A DNA stretch of 13,203 nucleotides, taken from JAWWPG01 sp038232255. GTDB taxonomy: Bacteria > Actinomycetota > Actinomycetes > Propionibacteriales > Nocardioidaceae. The stretch is from positions 1 to 13,203 of the forward strand of contig JBBSIF010000074.1 in the NCBI GenBank assembly GCA_038232255.1, given 5' to 3'. The notes below the pieces were generated by a model. That model made no database searches and was not told where the DNA came from. It saw only the letters and a program-made list of their open reading frames with translations. Position numbers and translations under genes: made by a program. Shown piece after piece: positions 1-6,031 of this stretch (position 1 is the first letter of the stretch; each line of letters begins with the position of its first letter).

Positions 1-1104
1 GAGCCCGGCGGCGGCGCTCCCTCCAACCCCCGGAACCCGTCGAGCAGCTCCGCCTCCTCGCCACCAGCGACGCCGAGCACTCCAACCCCGACTTCCCCGA
101 CTTCCCCGACTTCCCCGACTTCCCCGACCGGAACGACGAGCCCACCGCCTACTCGGCCGGTCACTCTCGCGTTCGCCGGCGACGTGCACTTCGAGACTTT
201 CCTCGCGGCGCGCCTGGACCATCCGCGCACGGCCATGGGGCCGCTGGCCCAGGCACTCGCCGCGGCTGACCTCTCGATCGTCAACCTCGAGACGGCGGTG
301 ACCACCCGCGGAACGCCGCAGCCGAAGGAGTACCGGTTCCGTGCCCCGCCAGTGGTGTTCACCGCCCTGAAGGACGCCGGCATCGACGTCGCCACGATGG
401 CCAACAACCATGGGCTCGACTACGGCCCGGTCAGCGTGCCGGACGCGCTCGCTGCGGCCAAGGCGGCTGACATGCCGGTCATCGGGATCGGGGAGGACGC
501 CCAGCAGGCCTACCGGCCGTGGATCGTTACGGTGCACGGCCAGCGCATCGCGTTCCTGGCCGCCACTGCGGTCATGGACCCGGCGTCCCTCGCCGCCACC
601 TGGTCAGCCACCAGCACGCAGCCGGGTGTCGCGACCGCTCTCGACGGCGACAACGCGGCTATCGTCGCCGCTGTCAGAGCCGTCCGCCCGGACGTGGACA
701 CCGTGGTCGTTGACCTGCACTACGGTGCTGACCTGACTCCCTGCCCGACCGAGATCCAGCGGGCGCTGGCCGACGACCTCGTCCGCGCCGGCGCCGACAT
801 CGTGGTGGGCCAGCACGCCCACATCCTTCTCGGAGGCGGCTACCAGGGGTCGGCGTACGTCGACTTCGGGCTGGGCAACTTCCAGTTCTACGTCCCCAAC
901 GGCGGCGAGACCGCCGCCACCGGTGTCCTCGTGCTCACCGTGCAGGGCCGGAGCGTGACGCACCCCCGGTTCATCCCGGGCGAGATCGTCGACGGGCTGC
1001 CCACTCGGCTGACCGGCGGAGCGGCCGATGAGGCGCTCTCCCGATGGAACTCGCTGCGCCCGTGCGCGAACCTGACCAGTAGACCCGCTCCGGCAGCGCG
1101 CTAG
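1..1104 (+). CDS. CapA-family metallophosphoesterase-like protein, 5' end missing
   Basis: Frame 1 is open from the first base, so the gene starts before the window and 367 residues are visible. An internal GTG at 184 is not the start, because the conserved block AFAGDVHFE is read across it. Visible residues 1-55 are a low-complexity Ser/Pro/Thr/Gly linker, probably a spacer after a missing signal peptide or membrane segment. The CapA fold follows: GDVHFE near residue 60, NLE near 95, NNH near 136, GQHAH near 270 and GLGNF near 290. These match the metal-binding Asp/Asn/His motifs of the family named after the poly-gamma-glutamate synthesis protein CapA. Known relatives act on cell-surface polymers, but many actinobacterial members have no proven substrate, and no capB or capC is visible here. 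It probably acts outside the membrane. The family call is firm; the role is unknown. Confidence 0.88.
   Translation, partial: EPGGGAPSNPRNPSSSSASSPPATPSTPTPTSPTSPTSPTSPTGTTSPPPTRPVTLAFAGDVHFETFLAARLDHPRTAMGPLAQALAAADLSIVNLETAVTTRGTPQPKEYRFRAPPVVFTALKDAGIDVATMANNHGLDYGPVSVPDALAAAKAADMPVIGIGEDAQQAYRPWIVTVHGQRIAFLAATAVMDPASLAATWSATSTQPGVATALDGDNAAIVAAVRAVRPDVDTVVVDLHYGADLTPCPTEIQRALADDLVRAGADIVVGQHAHILLGGGYQGSAYVDFGLGNFQFYVPNGGETAATGVLVLTVQGRSVTHPRFIPGEIVDGLPTRLTGGAADEALSRWNSLRPCANLTSRPAPAAR
91..126 (+). repeat. Four perfect 9-bp tandem repeats encoding TSP
   Basis: The unit ACTTCCCCG occurs four times without a mismatch, with a degenerate copy just upstream. It encodes (Thr-Ser-Pro)4 in the linker before the CapA domain. 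Because the unit is a multiple of three, slippage would change linker length without breaking the frame. Confidence 0.9.
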
Positions 1105-1132
1105 CCCGCTCTCGCCGGGAACCACCTGGCGT

Positions 1133-1320
1133 GCTCAGCGCCGTCCACGAAGTTCGACGGCGTCGTTCCGGCAGCCACCTGGCCTGCTCAGCGCCGTACC
1201 GGGGAGCTCGGCGTCGTCCGACGAGGCTCAGCGCCGTACCCGTACGGCGAGCTCAGCGCCGTACCCGTACGGCGAGCTCAGCGCCGTACCCGTACGGCGA
1301 GCTCAGCGCCGTACGGCGGA
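1133..1320. repeat. Cluster of 25-bp palindromic tandem repeats between convergent genes
   Basis: The 12-mer GCTCAGCGCCGT starts at 1133, 1186, 1226, 1251, 1276 and 1301. The copies at 1226, 1251 and 1276 are identical 25-bp units, and the one at 1301 is truncated to about 20 bp. Each full unit contains the inverted repeat CGCCGTAC / GTACGGCG around two C residues. The earlier, diverged copies can still pair, for example CGCCGTC with GACGGCG after the copy at 1133. A second repeat, CCACCTGGCSTGCTCAG, begins at 1122 and 1175. The cluster fills the gap between the capA-like gene and nei and provides the stop codon of nei. A bidirectional terminator role is plausible, but there is no T tract on either strand. 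Confidence 0.85.
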
Positions 1321-2136
1321 GCTCGGCGGCGGTATGGGACCCGGCTGGCACGACGCACACCAGAACGTGACTCGGTCCTCGACCCCCTCGCCGCCCTGCC
1401 GGGCTCTCCGGACGGGAGTGCCGCACCGCCGGCACGGCCTGCCCTGGCGCTCGAAGACGTAGGCGCCTCGCCCGGGCCGGGTGTCGCCGGTCGTCACCTG
1501 GGCCCAGCGGTCCCGGTTCGCGAACAGCAGCCGCTGCGCGAGGTCGACCATCGCGTGAAGGTCTCTGACCTGCCCCACCGGCGTCCACGGCGAGACGCCG
1601 CGCAGGAACAGCAGCTCGCACTTGTAGAGGTTGCCGATCCCGGCCAGGTTGCGTTGGTCCACCAGCGCCGGGGCGATCTCCCGGTCGGGGCGGCTCGAGA
1701 GCCGACGTACCGCCTCCTCCGGGTCCCAGTCGGGACCGAGCAGGTCGGGGCCGAGATGCCCGACCAGGGACTCCTCCTGCTCCGTCCGCACGAGGGCGAT
1801 GTCGTGGAGATGGAATCCCACCGCTACCGCCCGCTGAGTCGTCAGCACGATCCGGATGGTGGAGCCCGGCCGCCCGCTCCAGCGCTCCCCCGGCTCGAAC
1901 ACCCGCCAGGTGCCGTCCATGCGCAGGTGGGTGCGAAGCGTCCAGTCCCCGCGCTCGGGCGTGCGGAGCCGGGTCAGCAGGTGCTTGCCGCGGCTGCGGA
2001 CCTCGAGGACGTCGCTCCCGGCGAGGCTCGTGGTGGCCAGGGCTGGGGTACGGAAGTCCGAGGCCACCAGGCGAGAGCCAGCGAGGGCACGGTCGAGCCG
2101 GCGGGCATGCAGCCACACCGTGTCACCCTCAGGCAC
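1303..2136 (-). CDS. nei: Fpg/Nei-family DNA glycosylase (endonuclease VIII-like)
   Basis: This 277-residue protein excises oxidised bases and nicks the abasic site in base excision repair. It starts at a GTG so that the mature protein begins PEGDTVW: Pro2 is the Schiff-base nucleophile and Glu3 the catalytic acid of the family. Lys51 (RGKHLL) fits the conserved catalytic-core lysine. The helix-two-turn-helix lies around residues 155-178 (DQRNLAGIGNLYKCE). A zinc finger uses Cys235, Cys238, Cys260 and Cys263. PEGDTVW is typical of the actinobacterial Nei/Nei2 branch rather than Fpg (usually PELPEVE). A purine-rich AGGGGG lies upstream of the start. The last five codons and the TGA stop lie inside the 25-bp repeat cluster, so the C-terminal tail may vary between strains. 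The eamA-like gene ends 45 bp upstream on the same strand, so the two may be cotranscribed. Confidence 0.92.
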   Translation of the reverse strand: MPEGDTVWLHARRLDRALAGSRLVASDFRTPALATTSLAGSDVLEVRSRGKHLLTRLRTPERGDWTLRTHLRMDGTWRVFEPGERWSGRPGSTIRIVLTTQRAVAVGFHLHDIALVRTEQEESLVGHLGPDLLGPDWDPEEAVRRLSSRPDREIAPALVDQRNLAGIGNLYKCELLFLRGVSPWTPVGQVRDLHAMVDLAQRLLFANRDRWAQVTTGDTRPGRGAYVFERQGRPCRRCGTPVRRARQGGEGVEDRVTFWCASCQPGPIPPPSSAVRR

Positions 2137-2181
2137 CCCGCGCCCCCTGCTGCTGCCCCGGGCCGGCCACGTTACCGCTGC

Positions 2182-3102
2182 TCAACAGTCGACGGCGGCG
2201 CGGTCGAGCGTCGGTCCGGCGGGCACGGTCTCGGAACCCCGGGCGCCAGGGCGGCGGTTGACCAGGTAGGAGCCGGCCACGACGAGCGTGAAGCCGACCA
2301 CCGTCCACACGGTCAGCGCCTCGCCCAGGACCACGACCCCTGCCGCCACGGCGACGGCGGGGTTGACGTAGGTGATCGTCGTGGCCCGGACTGGGCCGAT
2401 CTCTGCGACGAGGGCGAACAGCATCAGGAACGCGGCAGCGGTGCACACCGTCGCCAGCAGCAGGACGGACGTCACGACGGGGAGCGACGGCACCGACGAG
2501 GGGAGGCCGTCGCTCACCACGACCAGCGGCAGATACAGGAGTGCGGTCGCGGTGAGCGCAGTCGCGATCACACCCACTGCCGGGAGCGTGCCGAGATAGC
2601 GGGACAGGATGGCCGGACCGATCGCGTATCCCAGCGCCGTGACCCCGACCTCCGCCACAGCAGCGAGGTCTGAGCCGCCGACGTCGAGGCCCACCAGGGC
2701 CGCCACCCCCGCGACACCGAGGGCGAGGCCGAGCCAGGCGGTCCTCCCCAGCCGCTCCGCCCGGCCACCGAGGAAGGCCACGGCCACTCCGACGATCGGC
2801 ACGGCAGCGATCAGCAAGCCGGTCGTCGAGCTGGGCAGGTGTCGCTCGGCGTCACCCAGCGTCACCCACGGAACCGCGATCTCGAGGATCGTGAACGCCG
2901 CGAGTGGCCTCCAGTGCCGCAGGGCCGGCAGTACGGCGCTCCGCGCCATCGCGATCGGCATCAGAAGGGCGGCCGCGATCGCCGTCCGGCCGAGCACCAG
3001 CTCGGCCGGGGACAGCTCGCGCACGGCCACCTTGATCAGCAGGTAGGGGATGCCCCAGGCGATGCCCAAGCCGATGAAGCACAACAACGCTCGACGACTC
3101 AC
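2182..3102 (-). CDS. EamA/DMT-superfamily membrane transporter
   Basis: A hydrophobic protein of about 306 residues with roughly ten membrane segments in two EamA halves (about residues 5-135 and 150-285). The N-terminus SRRALLCFIGLGIAWGIPYLL is a typical first DMT helix, and the second half contains PVRATTITYVNPAVAV. Family members export or exchange small metabolites; the substrate cannot be told from sequence. I chose the GTG at 3102, just before the first helix, with GGAG 12 bp upstream. An in-frame ATG at 3135 would add 11 residues but has no clear ribosome binding site. The frame stays open far upstream (to about 5172), but that stretch is antisense to other genes and not part of this protein. 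It is probably cotranscribed with nei and is divergent from the FAD oxidoreductase gene. Confidence 0.88.
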   Translation of the reverse strand: MSRRALLCFIGLGIAWGIPYLLIKVAVRELSPAELVLGRTAIAAALLMPIAMARSAVLPALRHWRPLAAFTILEIAVPWVTLGDAERHLPSSTTGLLIAAVPIVGVAVAFLGGRAERLGRTAWLGLALGVAGVAALVGLDVGGSDLAAVAEVGVTALGYAIGPAILSRYLGTLPAVGVIATALTATALLYLPLVVVSDGLPSSVPSLPVVTSVLLLATVCTAAAFLMLFALVAEIGPVRATTITYVNPAVAVAAGVVVLGEALTVWTVVGFTLVVAGSYLVNRRPGARGSETVPAGPTLDRAAVDC

Positions 3103-3151
3103 GCGCCCATTGTGCTCCGCTGCTCCGACACTCATCCCGAGCCGCCGTCGG

Positions 3152-3170
3152 CGCCCGTTACTGTCGGGCG
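3152..3170 (+). promoter_or_regulatory. Candidate promoter with palindrome over the -10 region
   Basis: CGCCCG and CGGGCG form a 6-bp inverted repeat around TTACTGT. Within it, TACTGT (3159-3164) fits the actinobacterial -10 form TANNNT and would start transcription near 3171, about 30 bp before the FAD oxidoreductase start. The palindrome could be an operator for the divergent gene pair. No convincing -35 is visible. Confidence 0.4.
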
Positions 3171-3201
3171 GGAGCGTTCCCGCGCAGCCGACAGGAGGGT
3201 C

Positions 3202-4437
3202 ATGGGCAGCCACGACGTCGTGATCGTCGGAGCCGGGCTGGCCGGGCTGACGTGCGCGTACGAGCTGTCGCAGAGCGGTCACCACGCCGTCGTCCTGGAG
3301 GCGTCCGACGCTGTCGGGGGCCGCATCCGGACGGACCGTGTGGACGACATGCTGCTCGACCGAGGCTTCCAGCTGCTCAACCCCGCCTATCCGGCGCTGC
3401 ACGGGCTGGTGGACCTGCCGGCCCTCGACCTGCAGAGCTTCGAGGCCGGCGTCGTCGTGGCCTCCGCCGCCGCCGGCAAGCGGACGGTGCTCGCCGATCC
3501 GGTGCGAGCGCCCCGGGACGCGTGGCGGGCCCTCGACGTCTCGACAGGCTCGGTCGTCGAGAAGGCCCGCTTCACGTCGTACGCCCTGCGGTGCGCCGTT
3601 GCGACGCCCCGGAGGCTGCGCGGGCTCGACGATCTCGCTTATGGGGACGCCTTCGACCGTGCCCGCGTGACCGGGAGGCTGCGGAGGTCGGTGCTCGAGC
3701 CGTTCCTTGCCGGTGTGCTCGGGGAGGACGAGCAGCAGACATCCCGCCGGTTCGTGGACATGCTGTTGCGCACGTTCGCCCGCGGCGTGCCCGGACTTCC
3801 TGCGGCTGGCATGCAGGCGCTGCCGGAGCAGGTGATGGGTCTTCTGCCGGCCGGCTCCATCCACCTCGGCGTCCACATCGACAGCGTCGCGGCGGGCTCG
3901 GTGCGCTCGCAGTCGCAGGAGTGGACGGGCAGCTGCGTCGTCGTGGCCACCGACCCGCTGTCGGCAGCTGAGCTGACGGGTCTCCCGGCCCCTGCCATGC
4001 GAGCCTTGACGACGTTCTACCACCGCGTTGCGACGTCGCCGAGCAGTCGTCGCCTGCTTCATGTGGACGGTGACCGGCGTGGGCCGGTGGTGAACACGGC
4101 GGTCGTCTCGGACGTCGCGAGGACCTACTGCCCCGGCGGTGCTCTCGTGGCGTCCACGGTTCTCGGTACCGACGACAGCGCGGCGGCCGTTGTCGTCGTC
4201 CAACGACAGCTCGGCCAGATCTACGGGACCGACACCAGCGACTGGGAGCTGGTCGCGACGTACCGCATTCCGGCGGCACTGCCCGCCATGCTGCCGCCGC
4301 TGAACATGCGCCAGCCGGTGACCGTCGGCGACCGGCTGTTCGTCGCCGGCGACCACCGCGACACCGCGTCCATCCAGGGCGCGATCGTGTCCGGCCGGCG
4401 CGCCGCGGCCGCCGTACGCCGAGCCCTTGGCGCGTGA
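3202..4437 (+). CDS. FAD-dependent oxidoreductase, amine oxidase/phytoene desaturase-like
   Basis: This 411-residue protein starts at an ATG 3 bp after a strong AGGAGGG (3193-3199). The N-terminus is a Rossmann FAD-binding fold: VIVGAGLAGL with GxGxxG at residues 10-15, acidic Glu33 ending the second strand, and the GGR motif at 39-41. The C-terminus DRLFVAGDHRDTASIQGAIVSGRRAA is the second FAD-contacting motif of the amine oxidase/protoporphyrinogen oxidase/phytoene desaturase superfamily. No signal peptide is seen, so it is probably cytoplasmic or membrane-peripheral. The substrate is unknown, and no carotenoid or haem genes lie nearby. It is divergent from the EamA transporter, and a short palindrome overlaps its likely promoter. 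The frame is open upstream of the ATG, but that stretch is antisense to the transporter gene. Confidence 0.88.
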   Translation: MGSHDVVIVGAGLAGLTCAYELSQSGHHAVVLEASDAVGGRIRTDRVDDMLLDRGFQLLNPAYPALHGLVDLPALDLQSFEAGVVVASAAAGKRTVLADPVRAPRDAWRALDVSTGSVVEKARFTSYALRCAVATPRRLRGLDDLAYGDAFDRARVTGRLRRSVLEPFLAGVLGEDEQQTSRRFVDMLLRTFARGVPGLPAAGMQALPEQVMGLLPAGSIHLGVHIDSVAAGSVRSQSQEWTGSCVVVATDPLSAAELTGLPAPAMRALTTFYHRVATSPSSRRLLHVDGDRRGPVVNTAVVSDVARTYCPGGALVASTVLGTDDSAAAVVVVQRQLGQIYGTDTSDWELVATYRIPAALPAMLPPLNMRQPVTVGDRLFVAGDHRDTASIQGAIVSGRRAAAAVRRALGA

Positions 4438-4479
4438 GGAGGCGCTGCCGCTGCTGCCGCCGCCGCTGCCGCCGCCGCA

Positions 4480-4529
4480 AAGATCCGACGTGCAGGTCGC
4501 TGGAACAGTCTGGACGTCGGATCCCTGAC
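4480..4529. repeat. Palindromic element A1 (first of pair)
   Basis: The arms GATCCGACGT (4482-4491) and ACGTCGGATC (4514-4523) are perfectly complementary and enclose a 22-nt loop with CAGG near its 5' side and GTCT near its 3' side. The element matches A2 at 49 of 50 positions. The preceding 4443-4478 is a GCC/GCT-rich triplet run. It lies just after the FAD oxidoreductase stop codon. Confidence 0.92.
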
Positions 4530-4542
4530 TTACCGACCCGCC

Positions 4543-4592
4543 AAGATCCGACGTACAGGTCGCTGGAACAGTCTGGACGTCGGATCCCTGAC
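4543..4592. repeat. Palindromic element A2 (second of pair)
   Basis: This is a near-identical copy of A1, displaced by exactly 63 bp, with arms at 4545-4554 and 4577-4586. It differs from A1 only in CGTACAGG versus CGTGCAGG. The 13 bp between the copies are not repeated. A possible -10, TAGGAT, sits at 4605-4610, just after the element and before the small repeat-protein gene. Confidence 0.92.
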
Positions 4593-4678
4593 AACGAGTC
4601 TCGCTAGGATCTCTCGTAACCCATCGCGCCATCGCGCCAGCAGCCCTCCATTGCGCGCTATCCGGCAAGGAGGCAGCC

Positions 4679-5008
4679 ATGACCAGTCTTTCCCTGTGGT
4701 CGCGGAGCTCGCTGCTGTCGATCGCCTCGGACGGCTCCCTGTTGTGTATCGGCAGCGTGGGGTCGTTTGCATCCATCGGCAGCATCGGCTCCTTCGCGTC
4801 TATCGCCTCGGTCGGCTCGTCCTTGAGCTTGGGCTCAGCGCTGTCGAATGCGGCCCGCTGGTCGATCATGTCCAACCGGTCGTCCGGCGCCATCATGAGC
4901 TCCGGCTCCCGCGGCAGCGTCAAGCCGTGGGGGCCACCACTGGCGGTCGCTGTCATCGGTGCTGTCGGGTACGTCGGATACCTCCGCGAACGGCGCACGC
5001 GCGGCTGA
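4679..5008 (+). CDS. Small Ser-triplet-repeat protein with C-terminal membrane anchor
   Basis: I do not recognise a named family. The 109-residue protein starts at an ATG 5 bp after a strong AAGGAGG (4667-4673), which supports this strand. From residue 5 to 80 a serine stands at every third position; the only exceptions are Cys23, Ala59 and Ala71. The motif is Ser, then usually Ile/Leu/Val/Phe, then Gly/Ala, grouped in nine-residue blocks such as LLCIGSVGS and FASIGSIGS. Serine codons switch between TCN and AGY along the repeat, so the pattern looks kept at protein level rather than by recent DNA duplication. A hydrophobic segment (about 87-102) and the basic tail RERRTRG suggest a single membrane anchor with its C-terminus inside. 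A solenoid or polyproline-like rod is possible but unproven. GC looks lower than in the neighbours. Palindrome pairs lie on both sides. Confidence 0.75.
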   Translation: MTSLSLWSRSSLLSIASDGSLLCIGSVGSFASIGSIGSFASIASVGSSLSLGSALSNAARWSIMSNRSSGAIMSSGSRGSVKPWGPPLAVAVIGAVGYVGYLRERRTRG

Positions 5009-5048
5009 CCCTGTCGCCTCGCCGGTCTAGCGCGTCGCGAACGCCGTA

Positions 5049-5091
5049 CGTCCGTGCAGGTGAGCGCTATCGCGATCAGGTAGGCGGACGC
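5049..5091. repeat. Palindromic element B1 (first of pair)
   Basis: A 43-bp element with outer arms CGTCCG / CGGACG and an inner imperfect stem TGAGCGC / GCGATCA around a TATC loop. It contains CGTGCAGG just inside the left arm, the octamer also found in family A. It matches B2 at 41 of 43 positions. Confidence 0.85.
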
Positions 5092-5111
5092 CACGAAAGC
5101 CAGCCCCGCTG

Positions 5112-5154
5112 CGTCCGTGCAGGTGAGCGCAATCGCGATCAGGTGGGCGGACGC
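5112..5154. repeat. Palindromic element B2 (second of pair)
   Basis: A copy of B1 displaced by exactly 63 bp. Its outer arms extend to TGCGTCCG / CGGACGCA (5110-5117 and 5148-5155). Differences from B1 are one base in the inner loop region and one G for A before the right arm. The 20 bp between copies are unrelated. Confidence 0.85.
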
Positions 5155-5352
5155 AAGCGTGCTCGTGCTCATGCCCGCTCACGTTCGCTCCCGTCTGCTC
5201 GCCAGCCATCCGCACGCGGTACCCGCCGTCTTCCAGCCGGTTCGGGGCGAAGGGGTGCACCCATTCTGCCCGATCCGTTCGACCAAGACGGAGCCGCGCG
5301 ATCGCCTCCCGAACGCCCATTTCGGCGCCACAACCCACCGATCCTGCTTCGA

Positions 5353-5358
5353 TACAGT
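5353..5358 (+). promoter_or_regulatory. Possible -10 for a leaderless VOC mRNA
   Basis: TACAGT fits TANNNT and ends 6 bp before the ATG at 5365. No Shine-Dalgarno lies between, so transcription would start at or next to the start codon, as in many actinobacterial leaderless mRNAs. There is no clear -35. Confidence 0.45.
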
Positions 5359-5364
5359 GCGGCC

Positions 5365-5739
5365 ATGAGCGACTTCGCCGCCAGACCATTCGGCGTAGGC
5401 ATCGACGTGGCAGATCCCGCCGCCATGGCGGACTTCTGGCAGGCGTTGACCGGCTACCAGCGCACCGAGGACACCCCTCATCACGTCCATCTCGTTCATC
5501 CGGAGAGAGCCGCGGCAGGCCTGTACCTGCACAAGGTCCCCGAGCCGCGTCAGTCCGGCAAGAACCGGCTGCACCTCGAGCTCTGGGTCGACAACCTGGA
5601 CGTCGCGCTGGCGCGCGTGGTCGAGCTCGGCGGTCGGATGGTGGCCGACTACGCCGACGGCTCCGACGACGAGCCGGACATGTCGTTCGCGGTCTTCGAG
5701 GATCCCGAAGGCAACGTCTTCTGCCTGGCCGAGAGCTGA
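5365..5739 (+). CDS. VOC-superfamily (glyoxalase-like) protein
   Basis: A 124-residue single-module protein of the vicinal oxygen chelate fold. The N-terminus has the FGVGIDVADPAAMADFWQALTGY pattern of the first beta-alpha unit, split here as FGVGIDVADP (9-18) and ADFWQALTGY (22-31). The middle has RLHLELWVDNLDVALARVVELGG-type sequence (from residue 68), and the end has FAVFEDPEGNVFCL (108-121), where the Glu of DPEGN is usually close to the metal or active site. The family includes glyoxalases, dioxygenases and drug-binding resistance proteins; this short form resembles uncharacterised glyoxalase-like proteins, so the reaction is unknown. It has no Shine-Dalgarno and may be leaderless. It stands alone, with palindrome repeats upstream and a tandem repeat downstream. 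Confidence 0.87.
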   Translation: MSDFAARPFGVGIDVADPAAMADFWQALTGYQRTEDTPHHVHLVHPERAAAGLYLHKVPEPRQSGKNRLHLELWVDNLDVALARVVELGGRMVADYADGSDDEPDMSFAVFEDPEGNVFCLAES

Positions 5740-5824
5740 GCCCTCGTCAGCCAGGCGTTGCGGGTCAGGGCACCCGCCAACAGCGCACCCCCACCAGCGC
5801 CCCGCGACCAGCGCCCACCGACAC

Positions 5825-5908
5825 GGGCACCGCGACCAGGGCACCGCGACACGGCACCGCCTCAGGCACCGCGACCAGGGCACCGCGACCAGGGGCACCG
5901 CGACCTGG
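5825..5908. repeat. Tandem 12-15-bp GC-rich repeats upstream of pstS
   Basis: About six imperfect units of GGGCACCGCGACCA start near 5825, 5839, 5853, 5865, 5878 and 5892, with length varying by one to three bases. Less regular related sequence reaches back to about 5798. The array lies between the VOC stop codon and the PHO box. No gene is seen in it. Confidence 0.85.
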
Positions 5909-5934
5909 CTCTCCGTTCGCGCCGGACCGGCAGC

Positions 5935-5967
5935 GTTCACCCACCGTTAACCGTCGGCAACCGGGCG
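5935..5967 (+). promoter_or_regulatory. PHO box (PhoP-binding direct repeats) of the pst operon
   Basis: Three consecutive 11-bp units can be read: GTTCACCCACC, GTTAACCGTCG and GCAACCGGGCG. The first closely matches the GTTCAYYYRSG-type unit described for PhoP sites in Streptomyces; the others are weaker. The block ends 16 bp before a candidate -10, TAACGT (5984-5989), so it would cover the -35 position, as expected for an activator site. It predicts induction in low phosphate. Confidence 0.7.
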
Positions 5968-5983
5968 AGACATCTGCACTGCC

Positions 5984-5989
5984 TAACGT
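5984..5989 (+). promoter_or_regulatory. Candidate -10 of the pst operon
   Basis: TAACGT fits TANNNT. It would start transcription near 5996, leaving a leader of about 36 bases before the GTG of pstS. No consensus -35 is seen; the PHO box occupies that position. Confidence 0.5.
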
Positions 5990-6031
5990 TCCGAGCGTCA
6001 GAGCAACACCGTCGACGCCTGAGGACCACAC

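Larger units (their letters stand above)
5009..5364. other. 356-bp intergenic region between repeat protein and VOC gene
   Basis: It holds the paired elements B1 and B2 (5049-5154) and, at its right end, a possible promoter (5353-5358). In 5155-5350 I see no convincing gene: open frames on both strands lack ribosome binding sites and recognisable motifs, and I find no strong hairpin. Confidence 0.6.

Noticed and set aside
1131..1370. Plus-strand 79-residue open frame in the 25-bp repeats
   Set aside because: The sequence is repeat-derived Arg/Ser/Ala low complexity with no ribosome binding site, and overlaps the nei 3' end.
4606..4616. A degenerate third family A arm 63 bp after A2
   Set aside because: Only 7 of 11 bases match and there is no matching right arm, so it is most likely chance.
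4679..4900. Acidic repeat protein read on the minus strand opposite the Ser-triplet gene (EAIDAKEPMLPMD-like)
   Set aside because: No start or ribosome binding site fits, whereas the plus strand has AAGGAGG and ATG, and its mixed serine codons point to selection on the plus-strand protein.
3136..5172. Very long minus-strand open frame extending the transporter to 996 residues
   Set aside because: It runs antisense through the FAD oxidoreductase, the palindromes and the Ser-repeat gene. Only the part from about 3102 down shows transporter sequence; the rest is an effect of high GC.
5179..5940. Minus-strand 253-residue open frame antisense to the VOC gene
   Set aside because: Its composition is that of a GC shadow frame, it crosses the tandem repeat, and the plus strand has a clear VOC domain.
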